DNA of 64,000 bases from Rhodococcus koreensis (GCF_900105905.1 NZ_FNSV01000004.1:62001-126000), one strand, 5' to 3'; positions 36,215-46,999 are shown, counted from the stretch's first letter. Numbers and translations: made by a program. Notes: generated by a model from the letters alone, not told the origin.

Positions 36215-37927
36215 GTGATGCACGGTGCATCACTGGGACTTGAGCGGCCGGTGATGCACGGTGCATCACCGCGGAGGCAGTCAGGCGAGGTGCAGCCGCA
36301 GGTGGCTGTGACAGCGAAGTGATCCGGCGCCCGTGTGAGCGTGCCACTGCCGGCCGGTGATGCACGGTGCATCACCGGGACTCGAGCGGCCGGTGATGCA
36401 CGGTGCATCACCGAAGGCTCAACCCATCGGGCCGGACCACATCGATTCCGCAGGAGCGAGGCGGGTGGCACTCTGCCAGTGGTGCTGCGTGCACCACCAC
36501 GACCTGTCCGATCGGTGATGCACGGTGCATCAGCCGGAGCAAGGCTGTCGGCAACCCGGCGGTGATGCACGGTGCATCACTGGGACTCGAGCGGCCGGTG
36601 ATGCACGGTGCATCACCGAAGGCTCAACCCATCGGGCCGGACCACATCGATTCCGCAGGAGCGAGGCGGGTGGCACTCTGCCAGTGGTGCTGCGTGCACC
36701 ACCACGACCTGTCCGATCGGTGATGCACGGTGCATCAGCCGGAGCAAGGCTGTCGGCAACCCGGCGGTGATGCACGGTGCATCACTGGGACTCGAGCGGC
36801 CGGTGATGCACGGTGCATCACCGAAGGCTCAACCCATCGGGCCGGACCACATCGATTCCGCAGGAGCGAGGCGGGTGGCACTCTGCCAGTGGTGCTGCGT
36901 GCACCACCACGACCTGTCCGATCGGTGATGCACGGTGCATCAGCCGGAGCAAGGCTGTCGGCAACCCGGCGGTGATGCACGGTGCATCACCGAAGGCTCA
37001 ACCCATCGGGCCGGACCACATCGATTCCGCAGGAGCGAGGCGGGTGGCACTCTGCCAGTGGTGCTGCGTGCACCACCACGACCTGTCCGATCGGTGATGC
37101 ACGGTGCATCAGCCGGAGCAAGGCTGTCGGCAACCCGGCGGTGATGCACGGTGCATCACTGGGACTTGAGCGGCCGGTGATGCACGGTGCATCACCGCGG
37201 AGGCAGTCAGGCGAGGTGCAGCCGCAGGTGGCTGTGACAGCGAAGTGATCCGGCGCCCGTGTGAGCGTGCCACTGCCGGCCGGTGATGCACGGTGCATCA
37301 CCGGGACTTGAGCGGCCGGTGATGCACGGTGCATCACCGCGGAGGACTCGCGATCGGCGTGGCTCGCCGCCTACTCGACCGATCGGCGCGGCCGAGCGAT
37401 TCCCAGTCGACGCTTCGGTGATGCACGGTGCATCACCGGAGCCTGCCACACTCCGAACGAAGTCAAGTTCACACAATGCGAAGCGGTGATGTGCCTCGCG
37501 CATCCTTACCCACTCCTTGATGACAACACCGCCACCGCACACGAATTCCGGGCAGTGAGGATGCCGGCAGCGCCGCCCTCGCGACCCCCGCGGTGATGCA
37601 CCGTGCATCACCTCGGGGGTCGCGCACCAGAGTGGAAGAAGCGGCCGCTAAGTCAGCGGAAGGGCGTCGGCGACGGGAAGGCCTTCCACTGCCTTCGATG
37701 ATGCACGGTGCATCACCGAGGACGCGTCCCACTCCGAACCGGACTAAGTCAGTACCGTGCCCGTGGTGGTCTACCTCGACCCCACCGCCCCCTTTGGGGC
37801 AAACCCGCCGCTGGAAGATCTGGACAGAGGGACGTCTTGAGCGCGACCTCATGCCACGCTCAGGGAGCCACGCGACACTTCGTACGCCCACATCGCGGGG
37901 GTCTGGCTGTGATGCACCGTGCATCAG
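36215..37927. repeat. Main palindrome array (21 copies) upstream of parB
   Basis: The palindrome starts at 36215, 36251, 36357, 36393, 36515, 36562, 36598, 36720, 36767, 36803, 36925, 36972, 37094, 37141, 37177, 37283, 37319, 37418, 37593, 37698 and 37909. Six copies (36515, 36720, 36925, 37094, 37698, 37909) differ in one end base. Tandem units of 205, 205, 169 and 169 bp run from 36393 to 37140, and the block 36215-36390 is duplicated at 37141-37316. Open frames in this region are translations of the repeats. Confidence 0.95.
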
Positions 37928-38468
37928 CCGGAGCAAGGCTGCCGGACGCAAGACGCGGAGCTACGACAACAACGTGTGCCGTCGCCTGGGTAGGGCGTTC
38001 CTTTAGTGACCGCTTGAGGAGTTCGCTTTGGGGGACGTAATCCTGTCGAGCGGATCACCGTTCACGATCTTGCCGAGGTCCGCGAAAAAGACGTGACCAG
38101 TGCACATTGTGAGCCTCGTGGGACGCCTCCGGCGGGCGGCGCCAAATTAGAGTGGAGCAACATCGGCGGCTGGCTGATTCGAACCTGCCCGAGGTGCGGT
38201 GGATGGCCGAGCGAGTATGCCGGCTTCGCTCTTGCAATCGGCGAGTCATTCCCCCACAACGGTGCGTCTCTGTCACTCCGGCATGATGACGCTCCTCCGA
38301 GTGCACTGACTTGGTCCTGCGGGATGAGTCCGTTCTCAAGACAGCGCAATCGGACCTGAACGACGCCCGGGGGAGTGGGCGTGTCGCGACTTGATGGGAA
38401 TCAAGAAAAAGGTGGGCTTGAAGTCGACTTGCGGGCGCCCGCAGGAGCGTTGCCCGATCGAGCCGTGG
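37928..38468. other. Gap with no supported gene
   Basis: One plus-strand frame near 38155-38345 reads WLIRTCPRCGGWPSEYAGFA and could be a zinc-binding relic, but it has no support as a gene. Confidence 0.3.
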
Positions 38469-38916
38469 GTGATGCACGGTGCATCACCCACGGACGCCTT
38501 GGTCGAATATGACGCGGACCAACCCAATACTGTCCATCGAGCCGGGCCCTTCTGAAGTGCTCTGTGCACTTTCCCCGCCCGGTACGGGGCAAGATCTCGG
38601 CGAACATGTTTCGGATCGCAACGCGCCGGCCATTCGAATTCAATCCGCCCGAACCCTCGGACTAGGAGACAACCGCCACGACGCGGCCACCCACCTCACC
38701 TGTCTTACTCCCACACACTAGGCCGAATCACCAACGATGCGCGCAAACGTCTCGTGATCCGTCGAGGGTGCAGAACTTTGGCGCACTGGCCAGTCTTCCT
38801 GCTAGCCCAACCCGATGGGAAACTGGATACTCCCTTCAGGTATGCCTCGTCCATCTCTGACTTGATCGTCCTGACCTCGCCTCGCCAACTCATTGGGGTG
38901 ATGCACGGTGCATCAC
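38469..38916. repeat. Two palindromes with long flanking arms
   Basis: Copies at 38469-38487 and 38898-38916 extend to perfect palindromes of 31 bp (38463-38493) and 33 bp (38891-38923) with unrelated flanking arms. Confidence 0.95.
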
Positions 38917-38923
38917 CCCAATG

Positions 38924-39650
38924 CGGTCTGCTCCTCGACTTGAGGGCATGAATCCGACACCTCACCCAGTCGCAACATGACGATCGAACATGGCCGAAGA
39001 ACCGACCTCCTTTGGATTCGGCAGGTCCTTGGTGAAGGCGCCCGACGCTTGGTTTAGCAGTTCGTCGCGGTCGTCCAGCACCGTCGAATCTGCCGAGATC
39101 CGTCCCGAATCCAGCGGCCGATGACTCGACATGAATCGTCCGCCACTCTTCTTCGCGCAGGGGAGCCGGCCTCATCTCACCAACGCGCTCGAACGATTGC
39201 TGGAGATTTGACTGCCGGGTGCCATCGCCCCACAGGTTTCTCATCGATCGCGCGACGCCCGGTGTGACAGCCCAAACTGTTAGCTTGCGGACCAATCTTT
39301 TACGTCCACAACGACAGTGGACCAACCGGCAAGACAGTGTGTATCGGAATTCGACTCCGACTCAAGACATTGCTTCAACTGCTTCCAGTTCGTCCTCGGT
39401 GCGAATGAACTGCTTTACTTTGTGTCCTAAATGAATCCGAGGGACCGGCGCGTCGTCGCTCTTGACGGATCACCCAACCGATCCCATGCCGACGACGTTT
39501 ACAACCTCAACTCCCGGGAGGCGGGTGATCAGTAATTGACTCACCCCGACCGCCCACTCTCATTCCTGCCCGCGTTCTGTTCGGCCTCGGGCAGGCGAGA
39601 GAGGAACACGAAATGACGCGGCGACAGCGAAAATACACTCAGCACCGTCT
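38924..39650. other. Gap with no supported gene
   Basis: No convincing coding frame, repeat or regulatory site was recognised. Confidence 0.35.
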
Positions 39651-39680
39651 CGGGCCGCGGAGTGCGCACTCCGCGGCCCG
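39651..39680. repeat. Perfect 30-bp GC-rich palindrome
   Basis: Arms CGGGCCGCGGAGTGC and GCACTCCGCGGCCCG meet without a spacer. It lies about 200 bases downstream of the second rep gene (minus strand) and could act as a terminator or a cruciform site. Confidence 0.8.
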
Positions 39681-39879
39681 GTGAGACCAACCCTGGACTG
39701 AAGACGCGATGAGCACGACGGAGAACGGACACCGACCCGACGGCAGCGATCGCAATTCGCTAAGAGCGCCGACATTCTGAGCCATCACCTACGCCGCGTT
39801 GTACCTGCGCACTTGAACGCCGTGCGAATGTGCTCCTCTGCAGAGGCTATGGCCCTCTACCGCGTTCGATCGTCAGTGT

Positions 39880-41127
39880 TCAGATATGCGCATCTGCCTT
39901 TCGACGCTCAAGTAATTTCGACGCAAGGGCCTTCTTGCACCGCTCACGGTGCCCAGGAGTCGCCACAGCACGATCACGGCGGCTGAGCCGCGCGTCGCGG
40001 TCCGCAATGCGCTGACGGGCTTCCTGGGCGGCTTTTTGGGCCATCTCAGATGGTGAGGGGCGGGTCCAATCGATCTGAGTCAGCCGCCACCGGAGGTATC
40101 CGAGAGGCCTCTCGAGGTGTTGTGGCCAAATCCACCCCCGCTGTTGGGTGTCGCGCGTGAGTTCAGCGGCGATGTCACGCCCACTCCAGCGATTCCCGTC
40201 AATGCCAGCGCGTGCAAGCACCTCGCACACTGCCCCAATGTGCCCAGCCGATTCGAATACCGATGCGTGAACGAGCAGTTCAGCGGCCGTGCGCTGCAGG
40301 TCGATCGGTCGAGGTTGCCGTGTCAGGGTCTGTGCGCTCTTCGGTTGCTCGCCCGCGCGCGCTCGCGCGCGATTTGGTGATAAATCTCTAACAAGAGATA
40401 ACAACTTAAATCCCCTGGAAGGGGATAGGGGGCCACGAGCGCGCAGCTGGGGATAACTTGACCGTGCCGCCTTCTCGGAACGTCCGACCTTCTTCGATAG
40501 CTTCTTCACCGCGCGTCCAACGGCGATGACCAGGGACTTCGGCGACGTCAGCGCCCAAACTGACGCCGCACGACGTTGAATCCGTCCGTGATGGCATTCA
40601 GCTGCATACGACTCGTCAGCTCTCAGGTACCTGCCTCGGGCCATCTCGCGGGCGACTGAAAGTTCCTGGAGTGCCCTTCTTGCGCGTTTTACGACTGACA
40701 CACTGACTCCGCTGCGGTGGGCGATCGTCTCCCGCGCCGCGCATACGCGACGGCCCGTTGACCGCTCCGCGAACGAGGCCATCGTCACTGCCACGGCGAA
40801 GACGAATTCTGTGCTGACCTGGAATCGCCGACAAACGTCACGTCCGGTGGGGGAGTTCAACACTTGGCGGACCTGGGACTGCCAGGCACTACGCCCGGTC
40901 CAGGCCGGTGTTGAGGCTTGTCGACCTGGATCGACGGGCAACGACCAGGACCTGCCCCGCTGCTCGCTCTCCGCGTTGAGCCGCTCGACATGATTGACCC
41001 GTTCGACAGCGGATGAGACAAGAGCTTCCCATTCGGTGTCGCTGGTCGTCGAAACCTCGCCAGCGGGGGTGATCTGAACAGAATCGACAGAAAATGCGGC
41101 CGTATGAGCCGCGGAATTGGGGTGCAT
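39880..41127 (-). CDS. Plasmid replication initiator-like protein (Rep2)
   Basis: This 415-residue paralogue of Rep1 (5882-7186) shares the N-terminal GRSWSLPVDPGRQASTPAW block, the helix-turn-helix (AARETIAHRSGVSVSVVKRAR), ASVWALTSPKSLV, RQPRPIDLQRTA and LRWRLTQIDWTRPSPSEM. The start at 41127 follows GAAAGG. The central basic linker corresponds to an AT-rich DNA island with two perfect inverted repeats (40384-40426). The proximity to parA/parB and the palindrome array suggests that this is the initiator of the replicon those genes belong to. Confidence 0.65.
   Translation of the reverse strand: MHPNSAAHTAAFSVDSVQITPAGEVSTTSDTEWEALVSSAVERVNHVERLNAESEQRGRSWSLPVDPGRQASTPAWTGRSAWQSQVRQVLNSPTGRDVCRRFQVSTEFVFAVAVTMASFAERSTGRRVCAARETIAHRSGVSVSVVKRARRALQELSVAREMARGRYLRADESYAAECHHGRIQRRAASVWALTSPKSLVIAVGRAVKKLSKKVGRSEKAARSSYPQLRARGPLSPSRGFKLLSLVRDLSPNRARARAGEQPKSAQTLTRQPRPIDLQRTAAELLVHASVFESAGHIGAVCEVLARAGIDGNRWSGRDIAAELTRDTQQRGWIWPQHLERPLGYLRWRLTQIDWTRPSPSEMAQKAAQEARQRIADRDARLSRRDRAVATPGHRERCKKALASKLLERRKADAHI
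40384..40426. other. AT-rich island with two inverted repeats inside rep2 (candidate origin element)
   Basis: ATCTCT-AACA-AGAGAT (40384-40399) and ATCCCC-TGGAA-GGGGAT (40410-40426) flank an AT-rich core. They lie in the linker-coding part of rep2, at the place corresponding to the island in rep1 (6662-6703). Confidence 0.45.
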
Positions 41128-41223
41128 GACGCGCCTTTCACGCGCCCTTAACCAGGTTGTTGCCGTGAGTCGCTGGCATCACCAGCAGGACATGGCTTAC
41201 CCTGACAAGAGCGCACGGTATCG

Positions 41224-41266
41224 ACACGACTGCTCGCGGGACTGCCAATCACAGGAGCGGTCGTGT
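41224..41266. promoter_or_regulatory. Inverted repeat upstream of rep2
   Basis: ACACGACTGCTC and GAGCGGTCGTGT form an 11-of-12 bp stem about 100 bases upstream of the rep2 start, comparable in position to the leader hairpin of rep1. Confidence 0.45.
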
Positions 41267-41590
41267 TGGAACGGCCAAATATGGGCGGTGGGTCTCATCC
41301 GGAAACGGTGGGACCCACCGACGTTTTCACTAGTGGATTCGACACCCCCTCACGGCATGCGAGAACGCCGGAAGAGCCGGCAACATACGGTCTGCGTACA
41401 CGGAATTGTCACGTTGACACTGAGATGAGACGTCGCGGACACCCATATCACGTCGTGTCGCGTGCGCACGACGAATCGCGCGTCCTATACTCATAGAAGG
41501 CAGACCTCCTCCCTTGCGTGGCGGTTTGTACGACGAGCGGAACCCCCGGAGCTGGCGAGCGAAGGGGGGTTTCGCCTTTTCTGGGCTCTT

Positions 41591-41818
41591 TCAGCCCGTC
41601 ATCGGCAACTCTTCCTGCCTGGCTTGCGCCGGAATCGCTGGCTCGTTCTCGAGTGCCAGCTGAATAAGCGCGATCATCCGATCAGTGATTGTCTTGACAC
41701 GACCATCGTCAACCGGTGCGAGAATCCGGTCGGCGATCTCCGCGGGGAACTCAACCCCGATGTGGCGAACGGCGACGTCGCGGGCTGGGCGCCCGCCCCG
41801 ACTTTTCCGAGTTGTCAT
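41591..41818 (-). CDS. Small ribbon-helix-helix-type DNA-binding protein
   Basis: The 75-residue protein starts at 41818 after TAAGG. The basic N-terminus (MTTRKSRGGRPARDVAVRHIGVEFPAEIADRIL) carries a beta strand and first helix, and VKTITDRMIALIQLALENE provides the second helix, as in RHH repressors. Two palindromes just upstream (41839-41852, 41867-41884) are likely its own operators. It may control rep2 or copy number. Confidence 0.62.
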   Translation of the reverse strand: MTTRKSRGGRPARDVAVRHIGVEFPAEIADRILAPVDDGRVKTITDRMIALIQLALENEPAIPAQARQEELPMTG

Positions 41819-41838
41819 GCCTTAAATCCTGCTCTTTG

Positions 41839-41884
41839 GGTTTAACTAAACCGCGCAGCGACACGCCGAGTTAAATAAAACTCG
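41839..41884. promoter_or_regulatory. Paired AT-rich operator palindromes
   Basis: GGTTTA-AC-TAAACC (41839-41852) and CGAGTT-AAATAA-AACTCG (41867-41884) lie in the promoter region of the RHH gene on the minus strand. Both also resemble AT-rich promoter elements. Confidence 0.6.
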
Positions 41885-43142
41885 AAGATGTCGCGTCGGG
41901 ACCTCCTCCAGGGGTGAATCTGGCTCCGAATCGTAGGCGATCACCACCCCGCCTATCGAAGAAATATCTGATCAAACGTTGCGTGGCGGCCATAGGCAAT
42001 CACACCACCCAAGAAACGTCACGTGATGAATTGAAATCTGTGTGGTACAGCGATTTACGCACACTTACACCACCTCGCCGGCAACGAAAGATCGGAGTCT
42101 CCCAAACACGCCGTCCACCGCAGATATCACCCGCGCTCCCGTAGACCAAGCTCTGACCTCGCCATATCCGGAGATCGGACCTCACTGCGAGACTTCCGGC
42201 CCGTCCAAGATCGGCGTGCCAGCAAACTAAGAAATACCACTTGAAGGAGATGCGGAGCCCTCGGCACAGCTCGACCACCAGGGCGTTCTCGACTAATCCA
42301 AATCGTCCTACTGCCGACGCGCAACGCAGCCACCAGTTGTTTCCGATGTAGTGGAAATGCACCGTAAACGCCGCAACTCACCGAATCCGTGCCGACCTAT
42401 CCAATAATGTCGGTCAGGGCCAGCTCCGCAGCATCATGATCAACGCGGGTTCGCCCCTCGACCATCTTGACTTTCAGCTCTCCGCGGCCGCGGCTTGCAA
42501 CGGGATAGCCCCTACTCGGAGGACAGAACGATGCGCGATGTCTCGTCCCCGACACGAGCTCCCAACACCAGAAGACGCAGATTGAGTTCCACGCAAAGCA
42601 AGCAATGCCGCAAGGGGTTGAGCTCGTCGGTTTCTGCGAAATGACCAATGTCGCCCCAGTCATCTATGCATGGCACGAGTTGATCACCTCAAGATTCGGC
42701 TGGCCGCCGGATTGTCCAGTCAACGATGGGAGACTCGGGCAGTCGGGCAAGGCAGCCTTCGCCCCCGACCGCCTGCAACTTGCAAGACAAATAACGCCTT
42801 TCACGTATTCGTATCGCCTCCTCCACGACCAGCCACTCTTGGCCTATCGCCCCGCCAGCCAGCGGCGCAACAGCCCGCAGCCATCAGCGGCCGGTCACCT
42901 ACAAACGCGACAACGTCCACTGCCGCCAGATTGTGCCGCTTGGGTCGTCTTGGATCCGTTCCTCGCGTCAATTTTGCGAAACTTCGTCAGCATCCAAGTC
43001 TCGAACAGCTACCTCGATTCGTCGGTTCAGTATTCTGGCTCGCTGGCGGCCGAAGATTTTGACGCTGGCCCCTTGTCTGCGACGAGATGCTCGCCACACC
43101 CAATGTTGGTGCACCGACATGGGTCCCAGCGGGGAACAGATG
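41885..43142. other. Gap with no supported gene
   Basis: Open frames on both strands have no domain, ribosome site or conserved composition. No palindrome of the 19-bp family occurs here. Confidence 0.35.
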
Positions 43143-44104
43143 GTGATGCACGGTGCATCACCGCGGAGTAGCACAACAAACGGCCGCGCATATCGGCAGA
43201 TTGGAGACGAGGTGGCCCTATCCGACTTGCTGCCGTGATGCACCGTGCATCACGTGTGAGTGTGATCCTCGCATCGCTCGGGCCGGATAGACGTGCCCGG
43301 GCCGGGGTGTACAGCTTCGGTGATGCACGGTGCATCACCGAGCGCACCTCCGACGAACGGACTGGCGTGTCGCGGTCTGGCTTGCAGTGGGCCGGTCAGG
43401 TCGTGACTTCTCCGCGGCGAAGCGCCACGCCGCATCGGTTGGCGGCCTGTCCGCCTCGTAGGGCGTCGAAGTCCTTTCGCCGTCGCAGTCACTGGCAGTT
43501 TGGAACATGTTTGTGCAACTCCGCGGTGATGCACGGTGCATCACCGCGGAGTAGCGCAACAAGCGGCCGCGCATATCGGCAGATTGGAGACGAGGTGGCC
43601 CTATCCGACTTGCTGCCGTGATGCACCGTGCATCACGTGTGAGTGTGATCCTCGCATCGCTCGGGCCGGATAGACGTGCCCGGGCCGGGGTGTACAGCTT
43701 CGGTGATGCACGGTGCATCACCGAGCGCACCTCCGACGAACGGACTGGCGTGTCGCGGTCTGGCTTGCAGTGGGCCGGTCAGGTCGTGACTTCTCCGCGG
43801 CGAAGCGCCACGCCGCATCGGTTGGCGGCCTGTCCGCCTCGTAGGGCGTCGAAGTCCTTTCGCCGTCGCAGTCACTGGCAGTTTGGAACATGTTTGTGCA
43901 ACTCCGCGGTGATGCACGGTGCATCACCGCGGAGTAGCGCAACAAGCGGCCGCGCATATCGGCAGATTGGAGACGAGGTGGCCCTATCCGACTTGCTGCC
44001 GTGATGCACCGTGCATCACGTGTGAGTGTGATCCTCGCATCGCTCGGGCCGGATAGACGTGCCCGGGCCGGGGTGTACAGCTTCGGTGATGCACGGTGCA
44101 TCAC
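43143..44104. repeat. 383-bp tandem repeats with nine palindromes
   Basis: Palindromes start at 43143, 43235, 43320, 43526, 43618, 43703, 43909, 44001 and 44086. Corresponding copies from 43235 onward are 383 bp apart, so a 383-bp unit occurs about two and a half times. The copy at 43526 extends to a perfect 35-bp palindrome (43518-43552). Confidence 0.95.
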
Positions 44105-45010
44105 CGAAGCTAGGTCATTCCGCAGGGTGTCGTGGTGTTGCGACTTCGATGTGATGGGCAGCGGAGCGCACGCCATGCCCGCGGAGAAGGCAGCACCGTC
44201 CAGGGTGCCGCCCGCACCGGTCTGCCGCGAGAAGGAGGCTGGTGTGGTTCGGTGCCGTTGATTTCGCGACGGGGCGAAGACTGGTTCGGCGGAGCAGGAC
44301 CATCAGGTCAGAGCACGCGTCGTCAGGCGGGTATGTCTCAGCGTGCGGCCTCGATCTCCTCGTGTTCCAAGCCTGGACGTCCCCATCGATCTGCGGGGTG
44401 CTCGGCTTCGGCTTGATCAGCGCTGCGATGCCGGATGCTCCGCAAGTGGATTCGTTGTCGGCTAACGTCGCGTCTGTCTCGCTGCAATAAGCGGCGAAGA
44501 ATACCCACCGCATCCCACTACCGGACGCGGCGCTGCCTTCGAAATAGCGCTTTGTGTGCTACGGCGGGCGATGAACGTTGGCCGCATGCTGGGAACTCGC
44601 GGTAAATGCCAGGGTCGCGTGGGGCTGGGCCGTCGATGGTCCACGTGCTATGCGACCTGGTGCCGTCGGAGGTGAGACCTATGGAGGGAAAGTTCGGACC
44701 TGACCGGCCTGCATCAGCCGTGACCTCCGGTGCGCGTGCAGGAATGCTTCGCCGTGTAGTGAGCCAGGTCCGGGCGGCAATCGAAGCTTTCGGAGTGGTG
44801 TCGGCACGAAGGTGGCTCGTGTTCCTCGCCGGATCGCGGGGTGGACTGGGTGTTTAGCGAACGCCAAATGGCCTCAAGAAGACAAGTAGCGTCGACATAT
44901 TTTCCACAGACCGATCGAATGGCTCAGCGGTGTGCGGGAACTGGGCCCGATGAAGTGGTCGGCGCCTACTTGCACGGGCCCTTCGCGACCTACCTTAGAA
45001 CCATGTTCGG
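44105..45010. other. Gap with no supported gene
   Basis: No recognised coding sequence or structure. Confidence 0.35.
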
Positions 45011-45059
45011 GTGATGCACCGTGCATCACCCGAACATCAGGTGATGCACCGTGCATCAC
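45011..45059. repeat. Two palindromes, right-most copies
   Basis: C-centred copies at 45011-45029 and 45041-45059. The first extends to a perfect 35-bp palindrome (45003-45037). No copy is found to the right of this point. Confidence 0.95.
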
Positions 45060-46474
45060 GTAAAGCGCGGGTTGAAAACGCATCGTGGTGAGTAAGTCAG
45101 TCAGGTTGTGTTGGAGAGAGGTTCAGCACGGATCCGATCCTTCCCGCTTCGTCAGGAGCGTGCAAAAGGCGGACCGTGGTCACAACCGATGCGGGAGGCT
45201 GTCGGGGGCTGGGATCAATACCGGGCTTCGCGAGCAAACCCCAGTCAGGGCGACGATTCTTAGTCCTTGCCGACAGAGCTCGGGGGTCTTTGCGGACAGG
45301 GCTCGGGGCAGATCAGGTTTCACACGAAGTGGGATCCATATGTCCGTGTGATCGACGATTATATATGATCGTTCGAGATTGGTATGTAAAGACAGCTGCT
45401 TCGAGATTAGTCTAAAAGTATTCTACTGCAACGAAATTCGACGGTAGAGTAGCTCTGGGAAGGGCACTGTCGATCGCCCTACCTCCGCAGCTTCGCGCGT
45501 CAGTGGAGTTGGTGAGAATGCACGAGCCGGCGCAGATGGGCTCGTTGGCGTCACCCGTTGTCATTGAGTCGCGTCGAGTCGCCACGGGTCAAGCCACGCG
45601 GAACCCCGCCGGAGCTGGCGGACGGCGGGGCCGCGACACCGGCAGTCGAGGATCGGTCAAGCAGCGCGAACTCCGGTGGCTGAACAAGATTCAACTCACG
45701 GCGTTGCGGCACCAGCGGCCTGCACATCGGATCAGCCGGTGCAAACCAAATCGTATGACGCCGACGACTTCGATCCCAAGAGTGTGTCGTACGCCATATA
45801 CGATTTCTTGGGCACGCGCATGCGAATCATCCGCATATCGGGACCCAGCCGAGCGTGCCGCACCCGTCGGCACCTGGCCCGTGTTGCAGGCCAAGTGGTT
45901 CCTGCAGTTCGGCAGCAATATGCTCAAGCATCTCTGCATGCCAAAACTTTTCGTGTAATCGCATCTTGAGTGCTCCCAGCTACGCACAGAAGGAACGCGA
46001 CCTCGCCCGCAGCAACGGCATCCTCGCATTCGTCTGCCCAAGCCAACCCGTCGCACCATGGACATCAACCTGATCCACCGGATAGTTGCGTAGAACGCGG
46101 CCCGCCGAGCGGTGGAGGCAGGATTCGGATACCTCGTCGCCCCGGAGCGGGCGGCCAGCACGCCGCGATGGGCGCCGTTCCAATAACGCGGTGTTGAGCG
46201 TCGCAGGCCACGTGCTGACGGGCGGGCCTTTGGATTCGGCTACCCGACGCCGGTTCTGGATACTCGCCCGACGAGTAGGTCCATCGTCGGCCGCGGCTCT
46301 GACAGCCCCGTCAAGTCGGCTCGCCCCCGCACAGAACCCAACAGACATATGTCGCGGTCAGGCAGACGACCGCGACACGAGCGAGCTACGCCCGCAGCGC
46401 CACCTCGATAGCGTTACCAGAGCGTGGCGATCCCGATGATCGAGACTCACTGCGAGCGGCGGAAGGCGAGCACG
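45060..46474. other. Gap with AT-rich segment and unrecognised relics
   Basis: An AT-rich stretch lies at about 45350-45440. Fragments such as DFDPKSVSYAIYDFLGTRMR (about 45750-45820, plus strand) look protein-like but are short and unrecognised. No intact gene is supported. Confidence 0.35.
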
Positions 46475-46999
46475 TCAGAAGTCCCACAGCGTCAGCAATG
46501 CAGCGCGGAGTGTGGGGGAGCGGACGTAGTGATCGGTCTGCAGTCGCGGGCCAGGATGACCGAGGTCGGCGAGCGCCGCCGCGGCATCGGAGAGGGAAGG
46601 CGGAGGCAGGTCGGCGCGGATGCGTAGGAAGTACAGCACTGCGCCGCCCGACCGCGGGATCCGAACGGCATCGGAGACCACGACGGCCGGCGCGTAGATC
46701 CATTCGTCGTCGGCAGAGACGAAAACGATGACGTCGCCGCGCCGGACAGCGCTGCGACTATCGAGGCGGAGCGATTCGAGTTGGTATTTCACCACAGGCC
46801 CGGCGGTCGTTCGCTGCCGGGGACGCGGCTGTTGCATCAGGTGTTGTTCCGTAAGGCTAGGTGAGTAGTCGATGGCATGTTTGACGAACATCCGGGTGAC
46901 CGGGGCGGGCAGAAAATCAGCTTCGGTGTCGCGGAATCGGCCAGTGACTCCAGGGATTGGCACCGCCCTACCGATTTCCCACTCGATTGGAAGTGGCAT
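46475..46999 (-). CDS. Hypothetical protein
   Basis: This 174-residue frame has balanced composition: PLPIEWEIGRAVPIPGV, RGDVIVFVSADDEWIYAPAVVV, GGAVLYFLRIRADLPPPSL. It suggests a globular alpha/beta protein. No domain is recognised, and the ribosome site is weak. It is divergent from the recombinase trio at 47131, so it may belong to that cassette. Confidence 0.5.
   Translation of the reverse strand: MPLPIEWEIGRAVPIPGVTGRFRDTEADFLPAPVTRMFVKHAIDYSPSLTEQHLMQQPRPRQRTTAGPVVKYQLESLRLDSRSAVRRGDVIVFVSADDEWIYAPAVVVSDAVRIPRSGGAVLYFLRIRADLPPPSLSDAAAALADLGHPGPRLQTDHYVRSPTLRAALLTLWDF

Noticed and set aside
36335..37337. Multiple short open frames encoding DAPCIT/GDARCIT/MHHRR peptides on both strands
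   Set aside because: They are translations of the 19-bp palindrome and its tandem units; their sequence repeats exactly with the DNA and they lack ribosome sites.
38705..39325. 206-codon minus-strand frame
   Set aside because: It runs through a 33-bp palindrome and has no recognisable domain.
43027..44176. Near-identical 94-152 residue frames repeated every 383 bp
   Set aside because: They are produced by the 383-bp tandem repeat and contain translated palindromes; no domain is present.
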